Assembly (NCBI GenBank): GCA_964459325.1
Contig: CAYWKU010000006.1
Span: forward strand, 1 to 64,000
Direction of reading: 5' to 3'
DNA from: CAYWKU01 sp964459325
GTDB taxonomy: Bacteria; RBG-13-61-14; CAYWKU01
DNA: 64,000 bases
Position numbers and translations under genes: made by a program. Under the pieces are notes generated by a model. The model was not told the origin of the DNA and ran no database searches. It worked only from the letters and a program-made list of their open reading frames with translations. Positions 1 through 9,081 of the stretch are shown in pieces. Numbering within the stretch: the first letter of the stretch is position 1; each line of letters starts with the position of its first letter.

Positions 1-90
1 AAACCTTGGCGCGATATATCAAGTTTCAAGTTATGGGTTTCAAGTCGTCGAATTTGTTCTTTTGATGCGCACGTGATAGTCTTTTTATTG

Positions 91-1455
91 ATGTCGCGTG
101 TGATTATAGCAGGCTCGGGGCCGGCGGGCATTTTTGCAGCCCTTACTCTAGTCGAGGCGGGTTTCAGCGATATAGTCATCCTGGAGAGGGGTGAAGATAT
201 AGGCGAGCGCAAGAGCCATGTAGGCCGCAGGAACCTGGTCTCGGGATGGGGAGGAGCGGGCGCTTTCAGCGACGGCAAGCTGACGCTTTCGCCGGAAGTG
301 GGCGGATTTTTGAGCGATTTTATACCTATAGACCGCCTGCAAAAGCTCATTGAAACCGCAGACGGGATATGGGTGAGCTACGGGGCCCCCGGAGAGGTTT
401 ACGGCGGGCACACGTCGGCCACGACGAGGCTGAAAGAAGACGCCAAACGCTTCAACATGACCTTCGTGACCATGTCGGTCAGGCATATCGGTACTGAAAA
501 CGCTCCTGAAATACTGACCCGAATGAGGAAATACATCGGCAACCATGCCGAAGTCCGATGCAACACCCCCGTCGCTCAAATACTGGTGGAAGACGGGCAA
601 GCAGCGGGTGTAATAACGGAATCGGGCGAAGAAATCCGGGGGGATTACGTTGTGGCCGCTCCCGGTCGCTCCGGGGCTAAGTGGATGCAATCGGAAGTCA
701 AGCGTCTGGGGTTGAGCTCAGTGCCCAGTCCTGTCGATATAGGCGTCAGGGTGGAGGCGCCGGCGGTTATAACGGCAGAGCTTACCCAGGCGGCCTACGA
801 GAGCAAAATTATTTACTACACCCCGACATTTGACGACAAGGCACGCACTTTCTGTATGAACCCTTACGGCGAAGTGGTAACGGAAAAGGCCGACGAGGAT
901 TTAATCACCGTGAACGGCCACAGCTACGCCGACCGCCCTACGGAAAACACCAACTTCGCCATATTAGTAAGCACTACCTTTACTGAGCCGTTCGACGACC
1001 CCCTTGGTTACGGGCATCACATCAGCCAGCTCGCCAATTTTCTCGGCAAGGGCGTAATAATACAACGGCTGGGTGACCTGTACGCCGGGAGGAGGTCAAC
1101 CCCGGAGCGGATAGCCCGTTCGGTGGTGCCGCCCACGTTGAAGAGCGCCACTCCCGGTGATTTGAGCTTTGTGCTGCCCTACCGGCATCTGGTGAACATA
1201 GTGGAAATGCTGGACGCACTGGACAATCTGGCGCCGGGGATAAATTCGCCACACACGCTGCTTTACGGGGTGGAGGTGAAATTTTATTCGCACCGGCTTA
1301 AACTTACGGAAAAGCTGGAAAGCGAAGTGAAAAACCTTTTCATGGCGGGAGACGGCGCGGGTATCACCCGCGGACTAATACAAGCCAGCGTTTCGGGGAT
1401 AATCGCGGGTAGTGAAATCGCACAGAGGGCTCAGAAAAATAAATTAACTTCTTAA
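91..1455 (+). CDS. FAD-dependent oxidoreductase (COG2509-like NAD(FAD)-utilizing dehydrogenase)
   Basis: A 454-residue cytoplasmic flavoprotein. The dinucleotide-binding GSGPAG motif sits at residues 8-13, after a short beta strand, and an acidic strand end (ILERG) follows near residue 33. A GGAGAFSDGKL segment follows near residue 55, and a C-terminal FAD-contacting segment (FMAGDGAGITRGL) lies near residue 425. This pattern matches the family of uncharacterised NAD(FAD)-utilizing dehydrogenases; the substrate is unknown. The reading frame is open from a GTG at 73, but the ATG at 91 puts the Rossmann strand at the N-terminus as usual, so I chose it. Neither start has a clear Shine-Dalgarno site. 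It stands alone, followed by about 110 AT-rich bases before the chemoreceptor gene. The first 90 bases of the window show no recognisable feature. Confidence 0.8.
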   Translation: MSRVIIAGSGPAGIFAALTLVEAGFSDIVILERGEDIGERKSHVGRRNLVSGWGGAGAFSDGKLTLSPEVGGFLSDFIPIDRLQKLIETADGIWVSYGAPGEVYGGHTSATTRLKEDAKRFNMTFVTMSVRHIGTENAPEILTRMRKYIGNHAEVRCNTPVAQILVEDGQAAGVITESGEEIRGDYVVAAPGRSGAKWMQSEVKRLGLSSVPSPVDIGVRVEAPAVITAELTQAAYESKIIYYTPTFDDKARTFCMNPYGEVVTEKADEDLITVNGHSYADRPTENTNFAILVSTTFTEPFDDPLGYGHHISQLANFLGKGVIIQRLGDLYAGRRSTPERIARSVVPPTLKSATPGDLSFVLPYRHLVNIVEMLDALDNLAPGINSPHTLLYGVEVKFYSHRLKLTEKLESEVKNLFMAGDGAGITRGLIQASVSGIIAGSEIAQRAQKNKLTS

Positions 1456-1566
1456 AAAATGCTTTCATTTTTATAATTTCATACTTCTCATTGTTGCATT
1501 TTCCCCGTATATCTTTTATTCATTATCCTGATAGTCAGTTAGTTGGTTTAGCTACAGGTAGAACTG

Positions 1567-3342
1567 ATGAACAAAAATATAAGAATACGAGTAGCGGTTC
1601 AGGTGCTGGGCATAATGTTCCTGCTTTTTCTGGCCGCCGTATCTTTGATAGTGCCCACTATCCGGTGGTCGTGGGAAGAAATGTGGGGAGACTTGGGGCA
1701 CATATTCATCGTACTGATAGTAGTTATTGCTGGGGGGAGTATACGTATAATCAGGCGCCTTCGCCCGGTGGAGGAATTCCGCAAATGTCTTGAATCGGGA
1801 GAGCCGGCGGACAGGGAAATACTTGACCGCGCTCGCCATATAGCCTTGATATTTCCCGTTTCTTCAGCGTTAATTGCGTGGGGAGTTTTTACCGCCGGCG
1901 GGATATGGTTTTCCATCAGCTTGCAAATAAAATTTGACGCCCGTTTATATCAATCGCTCATTATGTTTCTCATGGCCTTCTCTCTGGGGGGTTTTGGCGC
2001 CATCTTCTGTTTCTTTTCCGTTAAAAAGACTATGGAGCCGGTTGTTGAAAGGCTGATTTTCGAGGACCCGGACTTCTTGAACCTTTCTCCGCCCATGCGG
2101 CTCAGGCTACGGCCCAAGCTGCTGATAACCTTCATCTCGCTGGGAGTTTTGATGGCCATGTTTGCGCTTTTCGGCAACACCCAGATTTCCGATACCGTCA
2201 GAAGCGTGGTCGAAGCTCCGGCCACTGCGCAGGAGGTTATAAACGCCACGCATTTCGTTCTTATCTGGAATGTTGCTGCGTGCTTGATTGTTGCTGCGGT
2301 AATCGGATTTCTGGCTGCCGGCGATTTATCGAGGCCGCTTCGGCAAATTACAGCGGCGGCCGAAAACATCGCCACGGGAGAGCACAAACAGAGAATCCCC
2401 ATAATTACCGAAGATGAAATCGGCGAGCTTGCCTCAAGCATCAACCGGATGAGCTTCGGATTACTCGAGAACCTGACCCAAACTCTCGAAAAGTCGGAGA
2501 AGCTGCTCGAAACCGTTCGGGAAGCCAGTGAGACGTTGAGGAGTCATTCTTGGGAGGTCTCTTCCATAGCCTCCCGCCAGTCTGAAGGAGCAAGCCAGCA
2601 ATCGGCATCGGCGCAGGAAGCCGGCTCCACGTCCATGGAAATATCACAATCGGCCAAGCAGATAGCTCAAGGCACTCAGCGTTTCCACGAGCTTGCCCAA
2701 CAAGCAAGAGAAAGCTGCGACGATGGAGAAGAATCCCTGCAGGAGACCATTTCCGACATAAGAAACTCGAATGAATACGCCCAGACGGCATCCGATGTAA
2801 TCAAGGAGCTGGCAACACGCTCGGGAAAGATACAGTCGGTAGTGGATATTATCGAGGAAATAAGCTCTCAGATAAATCTCCTTAGTCTGAACGCCGCATT
2901 GGAAGCTGTCGACGCGGGCGTCGCGGGGAGAAGATTCAAAACCGTAGCCCAGGAAGTGGGAAGACTTGCCGAAAAAACCAACGAATCCATATATCAGATA
3001 AGAAAGATGGTAAACGAAATATGGCAATACACCGGAAGAGCTGCGGACGTAGTTAACAAAACGAGCGAGGTGTCCGACACCGGCGCCGAAAAAGCCGCTC
3101 GGTTGGAGAACAGTTTCAAAACGATAAGAGAAACCGTTGAAGGCACAGTGGCCGCGGCCAAGGAGATAGAGTTGACCACAAACCAGCAATCCACCGCCAG
3201 CGACCAGATGGTGGAGGCGATTTCCGCCATAACCGACAACGCCCGGGAGTTGGAAGAAAGCGCCAAGCAACTGGACAAAAACATAGAAAACCTGGCCGTC
3301 CTCACCGACAGGCTGGGTGAAATGGCCTCCGGAAAAATCTAA
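1567..3342 (+). CDS. Methyl-accepting chemotaxis protein with multi-pass N-terminus
   Basis: A 591-residue chemoreceptor-like transducer. Hydrophobic segments near residues 12-33, 44-62, 95-117, 128-152, 185-204 and 227-252 suggest a multi-spanning sensor region, not the common two-helix periplasmic ligand domain. A HAMP linker (about 250-300) leads to a long cytoplasmic coiled coil. The signalling hairpin near residues 440-470 is recognisable (NLLSLNAALEA) but deviates from the usual tip: where most receptors read AARAGE-x-GRGFAVVA, this one reads AVDAGV-x-GRRFKTVA. No cheA, cheW or cheR lies nearby, so it is an orphan receptor. It ends just before dgt. The family assignment is secure; coupling to a flagellar CheA is uncertain because of the altered tip. 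Confidence 0.88.
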   Translation: MNKNIRIRVAVQVLGIMFLLFLAAVSLIVPTIRWSWEEMWGDLGHIFIVLIVVIAGGSIRIIRRLRPVEEFRKCLESGEPADREILDRARHIALIFPVSSALIAWGVFTAGGIWFSISLQIKFDARLYQSLIMFLMAFSLGGFGAIFCFFSVKKTMEPVVERLIFEDPDFLNLSPPMRLRLRPKLLITFISLGVLMAMFALFGNTQISDTVRSVVEAPATAQEVINATHFVLIWNVAACLIVAAVIGFLAAGDLSRPLRQITAAAENIATGEHKQRIPIITEDEIGELASSINRMSFGLLENLTQTLEKSEKLLETVREASETLRSHSWEVSSIASRQSEGASQQSASAQEAGSTSMEISQSAKQIAQGTQRFHELAQQARESCDDGEESLQETISDIRNSNEYAQTASDVIKELATRSGKIQSVVDIIEEISSQINLLSLNAALEAVDAGVAGRRFKTVAQEVGRLAEKTNESIYQIRKMVNEIWQYTGRAADVVNKTSEVSDTGAEKAARLENSFKTIRETVEGTVAAAKEIELTTNQQSTASDQMVEAISAITDNARELEESAKQLDKNIENLAVLTDRLGEMASGKI

Positions 3343-3352
3343 AATAAGTACG

Positions 3353-4414
3353 ATGGCGGATTGTATAAGAACCAGGCTCGAACGGCTGGAACGGGAAAGT
3401 CTTTCTCCATGCGCCACTTTCAGCGATTCCGGCCGCGGCCGGCTTGCCCACGAGCCGGAAGACAACGTGCGTATGCCCTTTCAGCACGACCGCGACCGGA
3501 TTATTCACTCAAAAAGCTTCCGGCGTCTCAAGCATAAAACCCAGGTCTTCCTGGCGCCCGCCGGAGACCATTACCGGACGAGGCTGACTCATACCATCGA
3601 GGTCTCCCAGATAGCCAGAACCATGGCCCGCAGCCTGTTTCTGAACGAAGACCTCTCGGAAGCCATAGCCCTCGGACACGACCTGGGGCACACACCCTTC
3701 GGCCACGCCGGGGAAGAGGTCCTGGATGCCAATCACTCGAAGGGATTCGAGCACGCCGCCCAGAGCCTGCGGGTGGTGGATATACTCGAGCGCCAGGGAA
3801 AAGGACTGAATCTTACCTGGGAAGTGCGCGACGGTATCCGCAGGCATTCCAAGGGGCGCGGGCCGCTTCTGAACCCCGAAGATACGCGCCTTCCCCGAAC
3901 CCCGGAAGGCCGGATAGTGCGGCTGGCGGACATCATCGCGTACACCAACCACGACCTGGACGACGCACTGAGGGCGGGAGTAATAAAAAAATCAGATATC
4001 CCGAAGGATCTGCGAATCACACTCGGCAAGACTCACTCAAAGCGAATAGACACCATGATAAGAGACGTGCTGACCAACAGCGTTCCATCCGACGGCTGTG
4101 AAATCACCGGAAGTGAGGAAATATGGGAAGCGGTGTCGGCACTGAGGGAATTCCTGTACGAGAGGGTTTATGAATCCGAAAGAATCAAGGAAGATTTTCA
4201 AAAGAGCAAATTTGTTGTGGAGACGATTTATAATTATTATAAAACCGCCCCCGACGCCCTCCAGCGCGAAATCGGGAGAAAAGAACTGCCGTTCAGCCGC
4301 GAGCGCGTGGTCACCGACTTTGTGGCGGGAATGACCGACCGGTACGCGCTAAACCTTTACGCCGAGCTCTTTCTGCCCTCCCCCTGGCCCGGACAAACCC
4401 TGGTTCCGTGGTAA
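3353..4414 (+). CDS. dgt: Deoxyguanosinetriphosphate triphosphohydrolase-like protein (HD domain)
   Basis: A 353-residue dNTPase that would cleave dNTPs to deoxynucleosides and tripolyphosphate in the cytoplasm, controlling dNTP pools. Family motifs appear in order: RDRIIHSKSFRRLKHKTQVF near the N-terminus, then TRLTHTIEV (first metal His), ALGHDLGHTPFGHAGE (the HD metal pair), IRRHSKG, and RLADIIAYTNHDLDD (last metal Asp). The open frame extends upstream to an ATG at 3317 inside the chemoreceptor gene. I chose the ATG at 3353 because it lies just after the upstream stop and gives the usual N-terminus (MADCIRTRLERLE). The length fits the Dgt-like type 2 subfamily. The next gene converges on it with only 5 bp between their stop codons. 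Confidence 0.92.
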   Translation: MADCIRTRLERLERESLSPCATFSDSGRGRLAHEPEDNVRMPFQHDRDRIIHSKSFRRLKHKTQVFLAPAGDHYRTRLTHTIEVSQIARTMARSLFLNEDLSEAIALGHDLGHTPFGHAGEEVLDANHSKGFEHAAQSLRVVDILERQGKGLNLTWEVRDGIRRHSKGRGPLLNPEDTRLPRTPEGRIVRLADIIAYTNHDLDDALRAGVIKKSDIPKDLRITLGKTHSKRIDTMIRDVLTNSVPSDGCEITGSEEIWEAVSALREFLYERVYESERIKEDFQKSKFVVETIYNYYKTAPDALQREIGRKELPFSRERVVTDFVAGMTDRYALNLYAELFLPSPWPGQTLVPW

Positions 4415-4419
4415 ATGAT

Positions 4420-4887
4420 TTACTCCACCATCAAGGCGAAAGGGACATTCGCCGGGCTTTTGCCGCCCTTGCCTATTATGATAAACCCCGGCTTACGATT
4501 TTTGTCCTCCATCAAATCAAACTTCAGCCGTTTGCAGGTAGCGTTGAAAGTTAAGCCTTTCACAGCGCTTTTTAACGGGGTGCTTACTTTGACAAGCCGG
4601 TCATTCCAGTTTCCGTAAGGCTTGCGCTTGCCGTTTTCAACCAAGTAAACGCTTTTAATTCTTCCGGCGCCTTCGCAGGATATTTTTCCGGAAAAATCGA
4701 GCTTTTTGGAACCGGCTGCCATTTCAATGCGCCAGCTTTTTTCACCCTTCCAGACTTTGTAACCCTCGAAGTTTTTGACATCGGGTTTTCCACGGGGGTC
4801 TATTCTATCCGCTGCCATAAGCGGGGCTAATAGTAATAGTATCCCGCCTATTGCCGCCGACGCTTTCACCGCCCGGTTTTTGCGCAT
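4420..4887 (-). CDS. Small secreted protein of unknown function
   Basis: A 155-residue protein with a typical Sec signal: basic MRKNR start, a hydrophobic core (AAIGGILLLLAPLMA) and an AMA-like cleavage site around residue 26. There is no lipobox, so it should be released into the periplasm. The mature part is basic and has two cysteines (in KISCEGAG and NATCKRL) that could form a disulfide. I do not recognise a family; the predicted strands suggest a small beta-rich domain. The open frame extends to 4923, but the ATG at 4887 has GGAGG about 6 bases upstream and starts exactly at the signal peptide. It lies 26 bp downstream of the methyltransferase gene and may be cotranscribed with it. Confidence 0.75.
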   Translation of the reverse strand: MRKNRAVKASAAIGGILLLLAPLMAADRIDPRGKPDVKNFEGYKVWKGEKSWRIEMAAGSKKLDFSGKISCEGAGRIKSVYLVENGKRKPYGNWNDRLVKVSTPLKSAVKGLTFNATCKRLKFDLMEDKNRKPGFIIIGKGGKSPANVPFALMVE

Positions 4888-4913
4888 CTTCGCCTCCTCC
4901 CGGAAAGTAAGTG

Positions 4914-6017
4914 TCAACCCCACTGAGTGTGCAGGCCTGTCCAGACCCGCTTTATGCTCTCGATATCCTCGACGATGTTTTCCTTCAGTGCGTTAACGGT
5001 AGGCACCGGCAGGGGCTGGCAATTGTCCCTGTACGGGTCGTACATAAGCCTGTAAGAAAATCCGCGGTTACCCTGCCCGCTCATCGCATCCCACCCTCTT
5101 ACAAAGTAGGGGCACGAGTCGTTGAAGCAGACGTAAAAATAATCCGCGTCCCACATGGTGAAGGGGGTATTAGGGACTTCCCACAGTTTAAGCTCCTCTG
5201 TGCAGTAAGGACATCGATGGTTGTGTTTTACATCCTTTTTTCTTTTCTCCAACTCCTCCCCGGAGATTTTTTTGCCGTATTCCGACTTCAAATCGGGCCT
5301 GCTCATTTTCTTACCTCCTGCCCTGTCCGCGTAAACCGCGTAAACCGGGTCGCTCGGGATTCCCAGGTGGGAATATTTATCGTCGGACGGGCGCGGTCTT
5401 CCTTTGACCGCGAATGTTTTCGTTTCATCGAAACAACCCGCCTTCCGGAAAAAGTCCTCCACCATCATTATACGCTCTTCCGGGCCGGATTGCTTCCATA
5501 TTTTCACCGCCTTTTGGGGAAACATGCGGTCCGAGAATATCACCAGGAAAAGCCCGCCGGGCTTGAGTACTCGTCCCACTTCCCTGAATACTTCAAATGG
5601 CCCCGTCATGTAATCCACGCTTACGATGTTCAGTACCACGTCGAAAACATCGCTTTCGAAGGGTAGACGGGGCTCGGTATTCAGGTCGTGAATAACGTAG
5701 CCGGTAAGCTTTTTGTTTTCCCTTAACTCGTTTTCATTCAGCCCCAGACCTGCCAACTCCGAAATGTCCAGATTATCGGGGACGTGAGAATCCCAGCCGG
5801 CCATCAAATCCAGTATCCGCGGCTTATCCTCCACAACCAGTTTGGATATGATTTCCTCAACCGTGGAAAGTGCCAGAGAGTCCATGTGTTCGACGAACCG
5901 GTCACGGGAGTAGAAAACGGAGTCATCGGTCTCGTCAATCCTCGTGAACGCGTCATCGGGGTATGAGGTTCCTGCTTTTGCCGCCCCGGGAAGTTCCTTC
6001 TCGGTAATACTCATCAT
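4914..6017 (-). CDS. SAM-dependent methyltransferase with C-terminal zinc ribbon
   Basis: A 367-residue protein of two parts. Residues about 65-190 form a class I methyltransferase fold: a degenerate motif I (ILDLMAGWDSHVP), then SDVFDVVLNIVSVDYM and the post-motif RVLKPGGLFLVIFSDRMFP, in the order of methyltransferase type 11 enzymes. Residues about 265-320 carry a four-cysteine zinc ribbon (HRCPYCTEEL ... YVCFNDSCPYFVRGW) resembling the Ogr/Delta-type ribbon that often occurs as a separate small protein in deltaproteobacteria. The substrate is unknown. The ATG at 6017 follows AAGGAAAAG. A second ATG follows directly, so the exact start is ambiguous by one codon. The 160 bp between it and ptsI contain a 7-bp inverted repeat (6127-6133 with 6148-6154) but no gene. 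Confidence 0.8.
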   Translation of the reverse strand: MMSITEKELPGAAKAGTSYPDDAFTRIDETDDSVFYSRDRFVEHMDSLALSTVEEIISKLVVEDKPRILDLMAGWDSHVPDNLDISELAGLGLNENELRENKKLTGYVIHDLNTEPRLPFESDVFDVVLNIVSVDYMTGPFEVFREVGRVLKPGGLFLVIFSDRMFPQKAVKIWKQSGPEERIMMVEDFFRKAGCFDETKTFAVKGRPRPSDDKYSHLGIPSDPVYAVYADRAGGKKMSRPDLKSEYGKKISGEELEKRKKDVKHNHRCPYCTEELKLWEVPNTPFTMWDADYFYVCFNDSCPYFVRGWDAMSGQGNRGFSYRLMYDPYRDNCQPLPVPTVNALKENIVEDIESIKRVWTGLHTQWG

Positions 6018-6179
6018 CTTTTCCTTATGTTACAATTTGAACGCCATTCATTCACGGTTCCATTCTGAATTACTGCCTCTGTAATTGAGATAACCGGAGA
6101 TTTGAGAGGATTCATGTATCCGGTAAAATATTCTCGGTGCGAGTGATGAATATTCTGAAAAGTAAAAAAACCGTGGCAA

Positions 6180-7985
6180 TCAGGCGTTTTGTGATTTAGC
6201 TTCCGGCTGCTCGATATCTTCCTGCAAAATGAGTTTCGGGAAGGCATCGGACCATCTTTCCTTAATGGTCTGTCTCAGGTATGCATTTATCTCGACGGCG
6301 GTGTCGAAATTAAATACCTGCTCCGCGAGGTTTTTAACCTCTTTCATGGTGAGAGCCCCTATGACCCTTTTCGCCCGAGGAATGGCCTGGGCGGGCATAC
6401 TCAAAGAAGTTACACCCAACCCCAGCAGCAGTGGGATATAAAGCGGTTTTCCGGCCATTTCACCGCACATGGCAACTTCTATCCCGTTGGCTCTACCGGC
6501 ATCGGAAACCTGTTTTATCAGGTTCAGCACGGCCGGGTGCAAAGGCTCGTAAAGGTAGCTCACGTGCTCGTTCACGCGGTCAATGGCCAGCGTGTATTGA
6601 ATAAGGTCGTTGGTGCCGATACTGAAAAAGTCCATCTCCCTTGCCAGGCGCGGCGCTATAACCGCCGCGGCGGGCACTTCCACCATGCATCCCACCTGTA
6701 TGTTTTCGCTGAGCTCAGCGCCCTCTTTCCTGAGTTCCTCCTTAACCTCGCTATAATGCTTCAGCGCCTCCCGGATTTCTCTCAACCCGCTAATCATCGG
6801 AAACATTATTTTTACCGGCCCGTGAGCGCTGGCCCGGAGTATAGCTCGTAGCTGAGTGCGGAATATCCCCTTCTCCCTGAGACAAAACCGTATGGCCCTC
6901 AATCCCATTGCGGGATTAAGCTCCGGCGGCATCGGCAGGGCGTGATTAAACTTGTCGCCGCCCAAATCCAGGGTGCGGATGGTGGTCTGGTGAGGCGCTA
7001 CCGTCTCCACAGCCCGCTTGTAGTTTTCGTAGTGCTCATCTTCGGTAGGAAGGTCGCTTCTGTCCAGGTACAGATACTCCGTCCGGTACAGACCGATTCC
7101 CTCCGCACCGTGCTTGCCCAAAAGGGGCAGCTCGTCGATTATCTCCAGGTTGGCGCTTACCACTATGCGCTGCTTGTCTTTGGTCGCCGCGGGCAACTCC
7201 ACTTCCCTGTGAAGCTCCCGGTCTATCTCCTCGTATTCCTGCTTTATCCTTACGTAATGCTCACTTAAAATCGCATCAGGTCGTAAAACCACCGTGCCGT
7301 TTATGCCGTCGATGATTAGCTCGTCTCCGTCGTTGAGGTCCTCGAACAGGCCTTCCACGCCGACTACGGCGGGTATTTCCAGCGACCTGGCGACTATTGC
7401 AGTATGGCTGGTGGGGCCGCCCCGGGTGGTTACGAAACCCAGCACCCTTTCCTTGTTCATCTGTGCCGTATCGGCGGGGGAAAGGTCCTGAGCCACAATT
7501 ATGGAAGGAGTCCTGATGTCACCGATTAAATGCTCCCTCTTCCCCACCAGGTTCCTCAGAGTTCTCTCCCCCACGTAATCGATATCGTTGAACCTTTCCT
7601 TGAGGTACGAATCGTCGATGTCGGCAAACACCTGCTTTGTCTCGTCCAGCACCTGCCTGAGAGCGTACTCGGCGTTTACCCTTTCCTTTTCTATCCGGTT
7701 GAGAGTCGCATCGGTAAACAGCTCATCGTCGAGGATGGCCAGATGGGTATCGATAATCAGAGCGTGCTCCCTGTGATTAACGGCGTCTATTTTGCTTCTG
7801 ATATCTATAAGCTGATTCTTGGATTCCTCGACGGCATCCAGAAAACGCTGCTTCTCCTCCCGTATTTCCGAAGGCGCCAGGAGCCGGCGTGAAATATGAA
7901 CCCGCGAGCGGTCGAGGACAAAGCATTTCCCCGCAGCCACGCCCGGGCTTGCTCCGATACCTTTCAATTCAATGCTCTGGGCCAA
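6180..7985 (-). CDS. ptsI: PTS enzyme I (phosphoenolpyruvate-protein phosphotransferase)
   Basis: Enzyme I transfers phosphate from PEP to HPr. The 601-residue protein has the N-terminal HPr-binding and phosphohistidine domain with the active-site histidine at about residue 194 in GGPTSHTAIVARS. The C-terminal PEP-binding barrel carries FSIGTNDLIQYTLA and the catalytic cysteine region VAMCGEMAG. It starts at a TTG (7985) just 5 bp after the ptsH stop, with a purine-rich AGGGGG site about ten bases upstream. It is the last gene of the block that begins with dapL or kdsD. No strong terminator is visible after it, only a T-rich run on the minus strand. Confidence 0.96.
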   Translation of the reverse strand: MAQSIELKGIGASPGVAAGKCFVLDRSRVHISRRLLAPSEIREEKQRFLDAVEESKNQLIDIRSKIDAVNHREHALIIDTHLAILDDELFTDATLNRIEKERVNAEYALRQVLDETKQVFADIDDSYLKERFNDIDYVGERTLRNLVGKREHLIGDIRTPSIIVAQDLSPADTAQMNKERVLGFVTTRGGPTSHTAIVARSLEIPAVVGVEGLFEDLNDGDELIIDGINGTVVLRPDAILSEHYVRIKQEYEEIDRELHREVELPAATKDKQRIVVSANLEIIDELPLLGKHGAEGIGLYRTEYLYLDRSDLPTEDEHYENYKRAVETVAPHQTTIRTLDLGGDKFNHALPMPPELNPAMGLRAIRFCLREKGIFRTQLRAILRASAHGPVKIMFPMISGLREIREALKHYSEVKEELRKEGAELSENIQVGCMVEVPAAAVIAPRLAREMDFFSIGTNDLIQYTLAIDRVNEHVSYLYEPLHPAVLNLIKQVSDAGRANGIEVAMCGEMAGKPLYIPLLLGLGVTSLSMPAQAIPRAKRVIGALTMKEVKNLAEQVFNFDTAVEINAYLRQTIKERWSDAFPKLILQEDIEQPEAKSQNA

Positions 7986-7990
7986 CTCCC

Positions 7991-8278
7991 CTACTCCCCC
8001 TCGTCGAACTTGTTTTCCACAAGAGTTTTCAAGTCTTCAAGAGCCTTATCGGCGTCGTTACCTGTAGCTTCGACGACTATCACGCTGCCCTGTGAAGCGC
8101 CCAGGGCTATGAGTCCCAAAAGACTCTTGGCATCCGCCTCCATGTGGTCCTTTATTACCTTTATGTCCGATTCAAATCCCTGCGCGATTTCGCGCAGCAC
8201 CGCCGCAGCGCGGGCATGAAGCCCGAGCTTGTTAGTGATTTCCAACTCTATCCTCTGAGCTTGTGCCTCTTCACTCAT
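7991..8278 (-). CDS. ptsH: HPr phosphocarrier protein
   Basis: A 95-residue HPr. The active-site His21 lies in KLGLHARAA, and a regulatory serine (Ser52) in DAKSLLGLIALGAS corresponds to the Ser46 phosphorylated by HPr kinase in other bacteria. Since hprK is in the same operon, both phosphorylation modes are plausible: His by enzyme I, Ser by HprK. The protein is slightly longer than the usual 85-90 residues at both ends. Translation starts at the ATG at 8278, with only a weak GGAT upstream. It sits between EIID and ptsI, with 37 bp before it and 5 bp after it. Confidence 0.96.
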   Translation of the reverse strand: MSEEAQAQRIELEITNKLGLHARAAAVLREIAQGFESDIKVIKDHMEADAKSLLGLIALGASQGSVIVVEATGNDADKALEDLKTLVENKFDEGE

Positions 8279-8314
8279 CGCTATATATCCATTGCCTTCA
8301 AACCGTTCGGTCAG

Positions 8315-9073
8315 TCAGGGGACCGTTATTGAAGCCACCAGGCCGAAACCTGCGGCCAGGTAAAACAGTGTAACCGGTTTAAGCCCTCTTTTTACCGCAA
8401 TTGCCGTCAACACCACAACAACAAGCGCCAAAGCTCCGGAAGTGGCGCTGACTTCCTCTTGAAACGACAAGAAGCTACTCTTCGTTTCAAGTTGGCAAAC
8501 GGTCATAAACGCCAGTATAATCGCCGCCGTTATTCCAAGTGCCGAATTAATCTTGGAAAATCTTAACTTCGATATCCCGCTCACCATTTTCGGCCCCTGC
8601 TGTACAGCCCCCTTATAGCTCCAGAACCGACTCCATAGATGAATGGCGTTATACATTATCAGCGGAACCAGCACCGCCAGGACGTAATGACCGGCCAGCG
8701 CCAGGCCAGCTCCCACCAGGAGCGCCATCGGCTTCACCGAAAACCAAAAGAATGAATCCCCCAACGCCCCGAACGGCCCCATCATGCTCTGTTTAAAAGC
8801 GGAGATACTTTCTTCCTTTTCCCGTTCATTTTCCATTTTCCCCACCACTGCAGCCAGCGAACCCGCCAGGTAGGGATGAGTGTTAAAAAATTCCAGGTGC
8901 CGGGCGTAAGTTTCCTTCAACTCCTCTTCCGTGGCGCTATTCAGAAGGGGCGCCAGGGAGTATAGAAAGCCCAGGTTCTGCATGCGTTCGGAGTTATAAC
9001 CCGCCTGTACCAGCAAACTCCTGGCAAAACTCTTACGCGCCCCCTTATTTTCTATTATTTTATTTCCCTTCAT
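8315..9073 (-). CDS. PTS mannose-family membrane component IID
   Basis: A 252-residue IID subunit of a mannose/fructose/sorbose-family PTS permease. It shows the family's amphipathic N-terminal half (SFARSLLVQAGYNSERMQNLGFLYSLAP), the THPYLAGSLAAVVGKMENE segment, the conserved SMMGPFGALGDSFFW signature and C-terminal membrane helices. The frame is open further upstream into the IIC gene, but the ATG at 9073 lies right after the IIC stop and gives the normal family length. With the IIC gene upstream it would form the transmembrane channel. Substrate specificity cannot be read from the sequence. Confidence 0.92.
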   Translation of the reverse strand: MKGNKIIENKGARKSFARSLLVQAGYNSERMQNLGFLYSLAPLLNSATEEELKETYARHLEFFNTHPYLAGSLAAVVGKMENEREKEESISAFKQSMMGPFGALGDSFFWFSVKPMALLVGAGLALAGHYVLAVLVPLIMYNAIHLWSRFWSYKGAVQQGPKMVSGISKLRFSKINSALGITAAIILAFMTVCQLETKSSFLSFQEEVSATSGALALVVVVLTAIAVKRGLKPVTLFYLAAGFGLVASITVP

Positions 9074-9081
9074 ATATGTAC

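Noticed and set aside
2644..3465. A 273-codon minus-strand open frame opposite the chemoreceptor
   Set aside because: Antisense to the coiled-coil region; serine-rich low-complexity product, no family motif.
6014..6247. A 77-codon minus-strand frame across the ptsI 3' end
   Set aside because: Overlaps the ptsI C-terminus in another frame and has no ribosome site or recognisable sequence.
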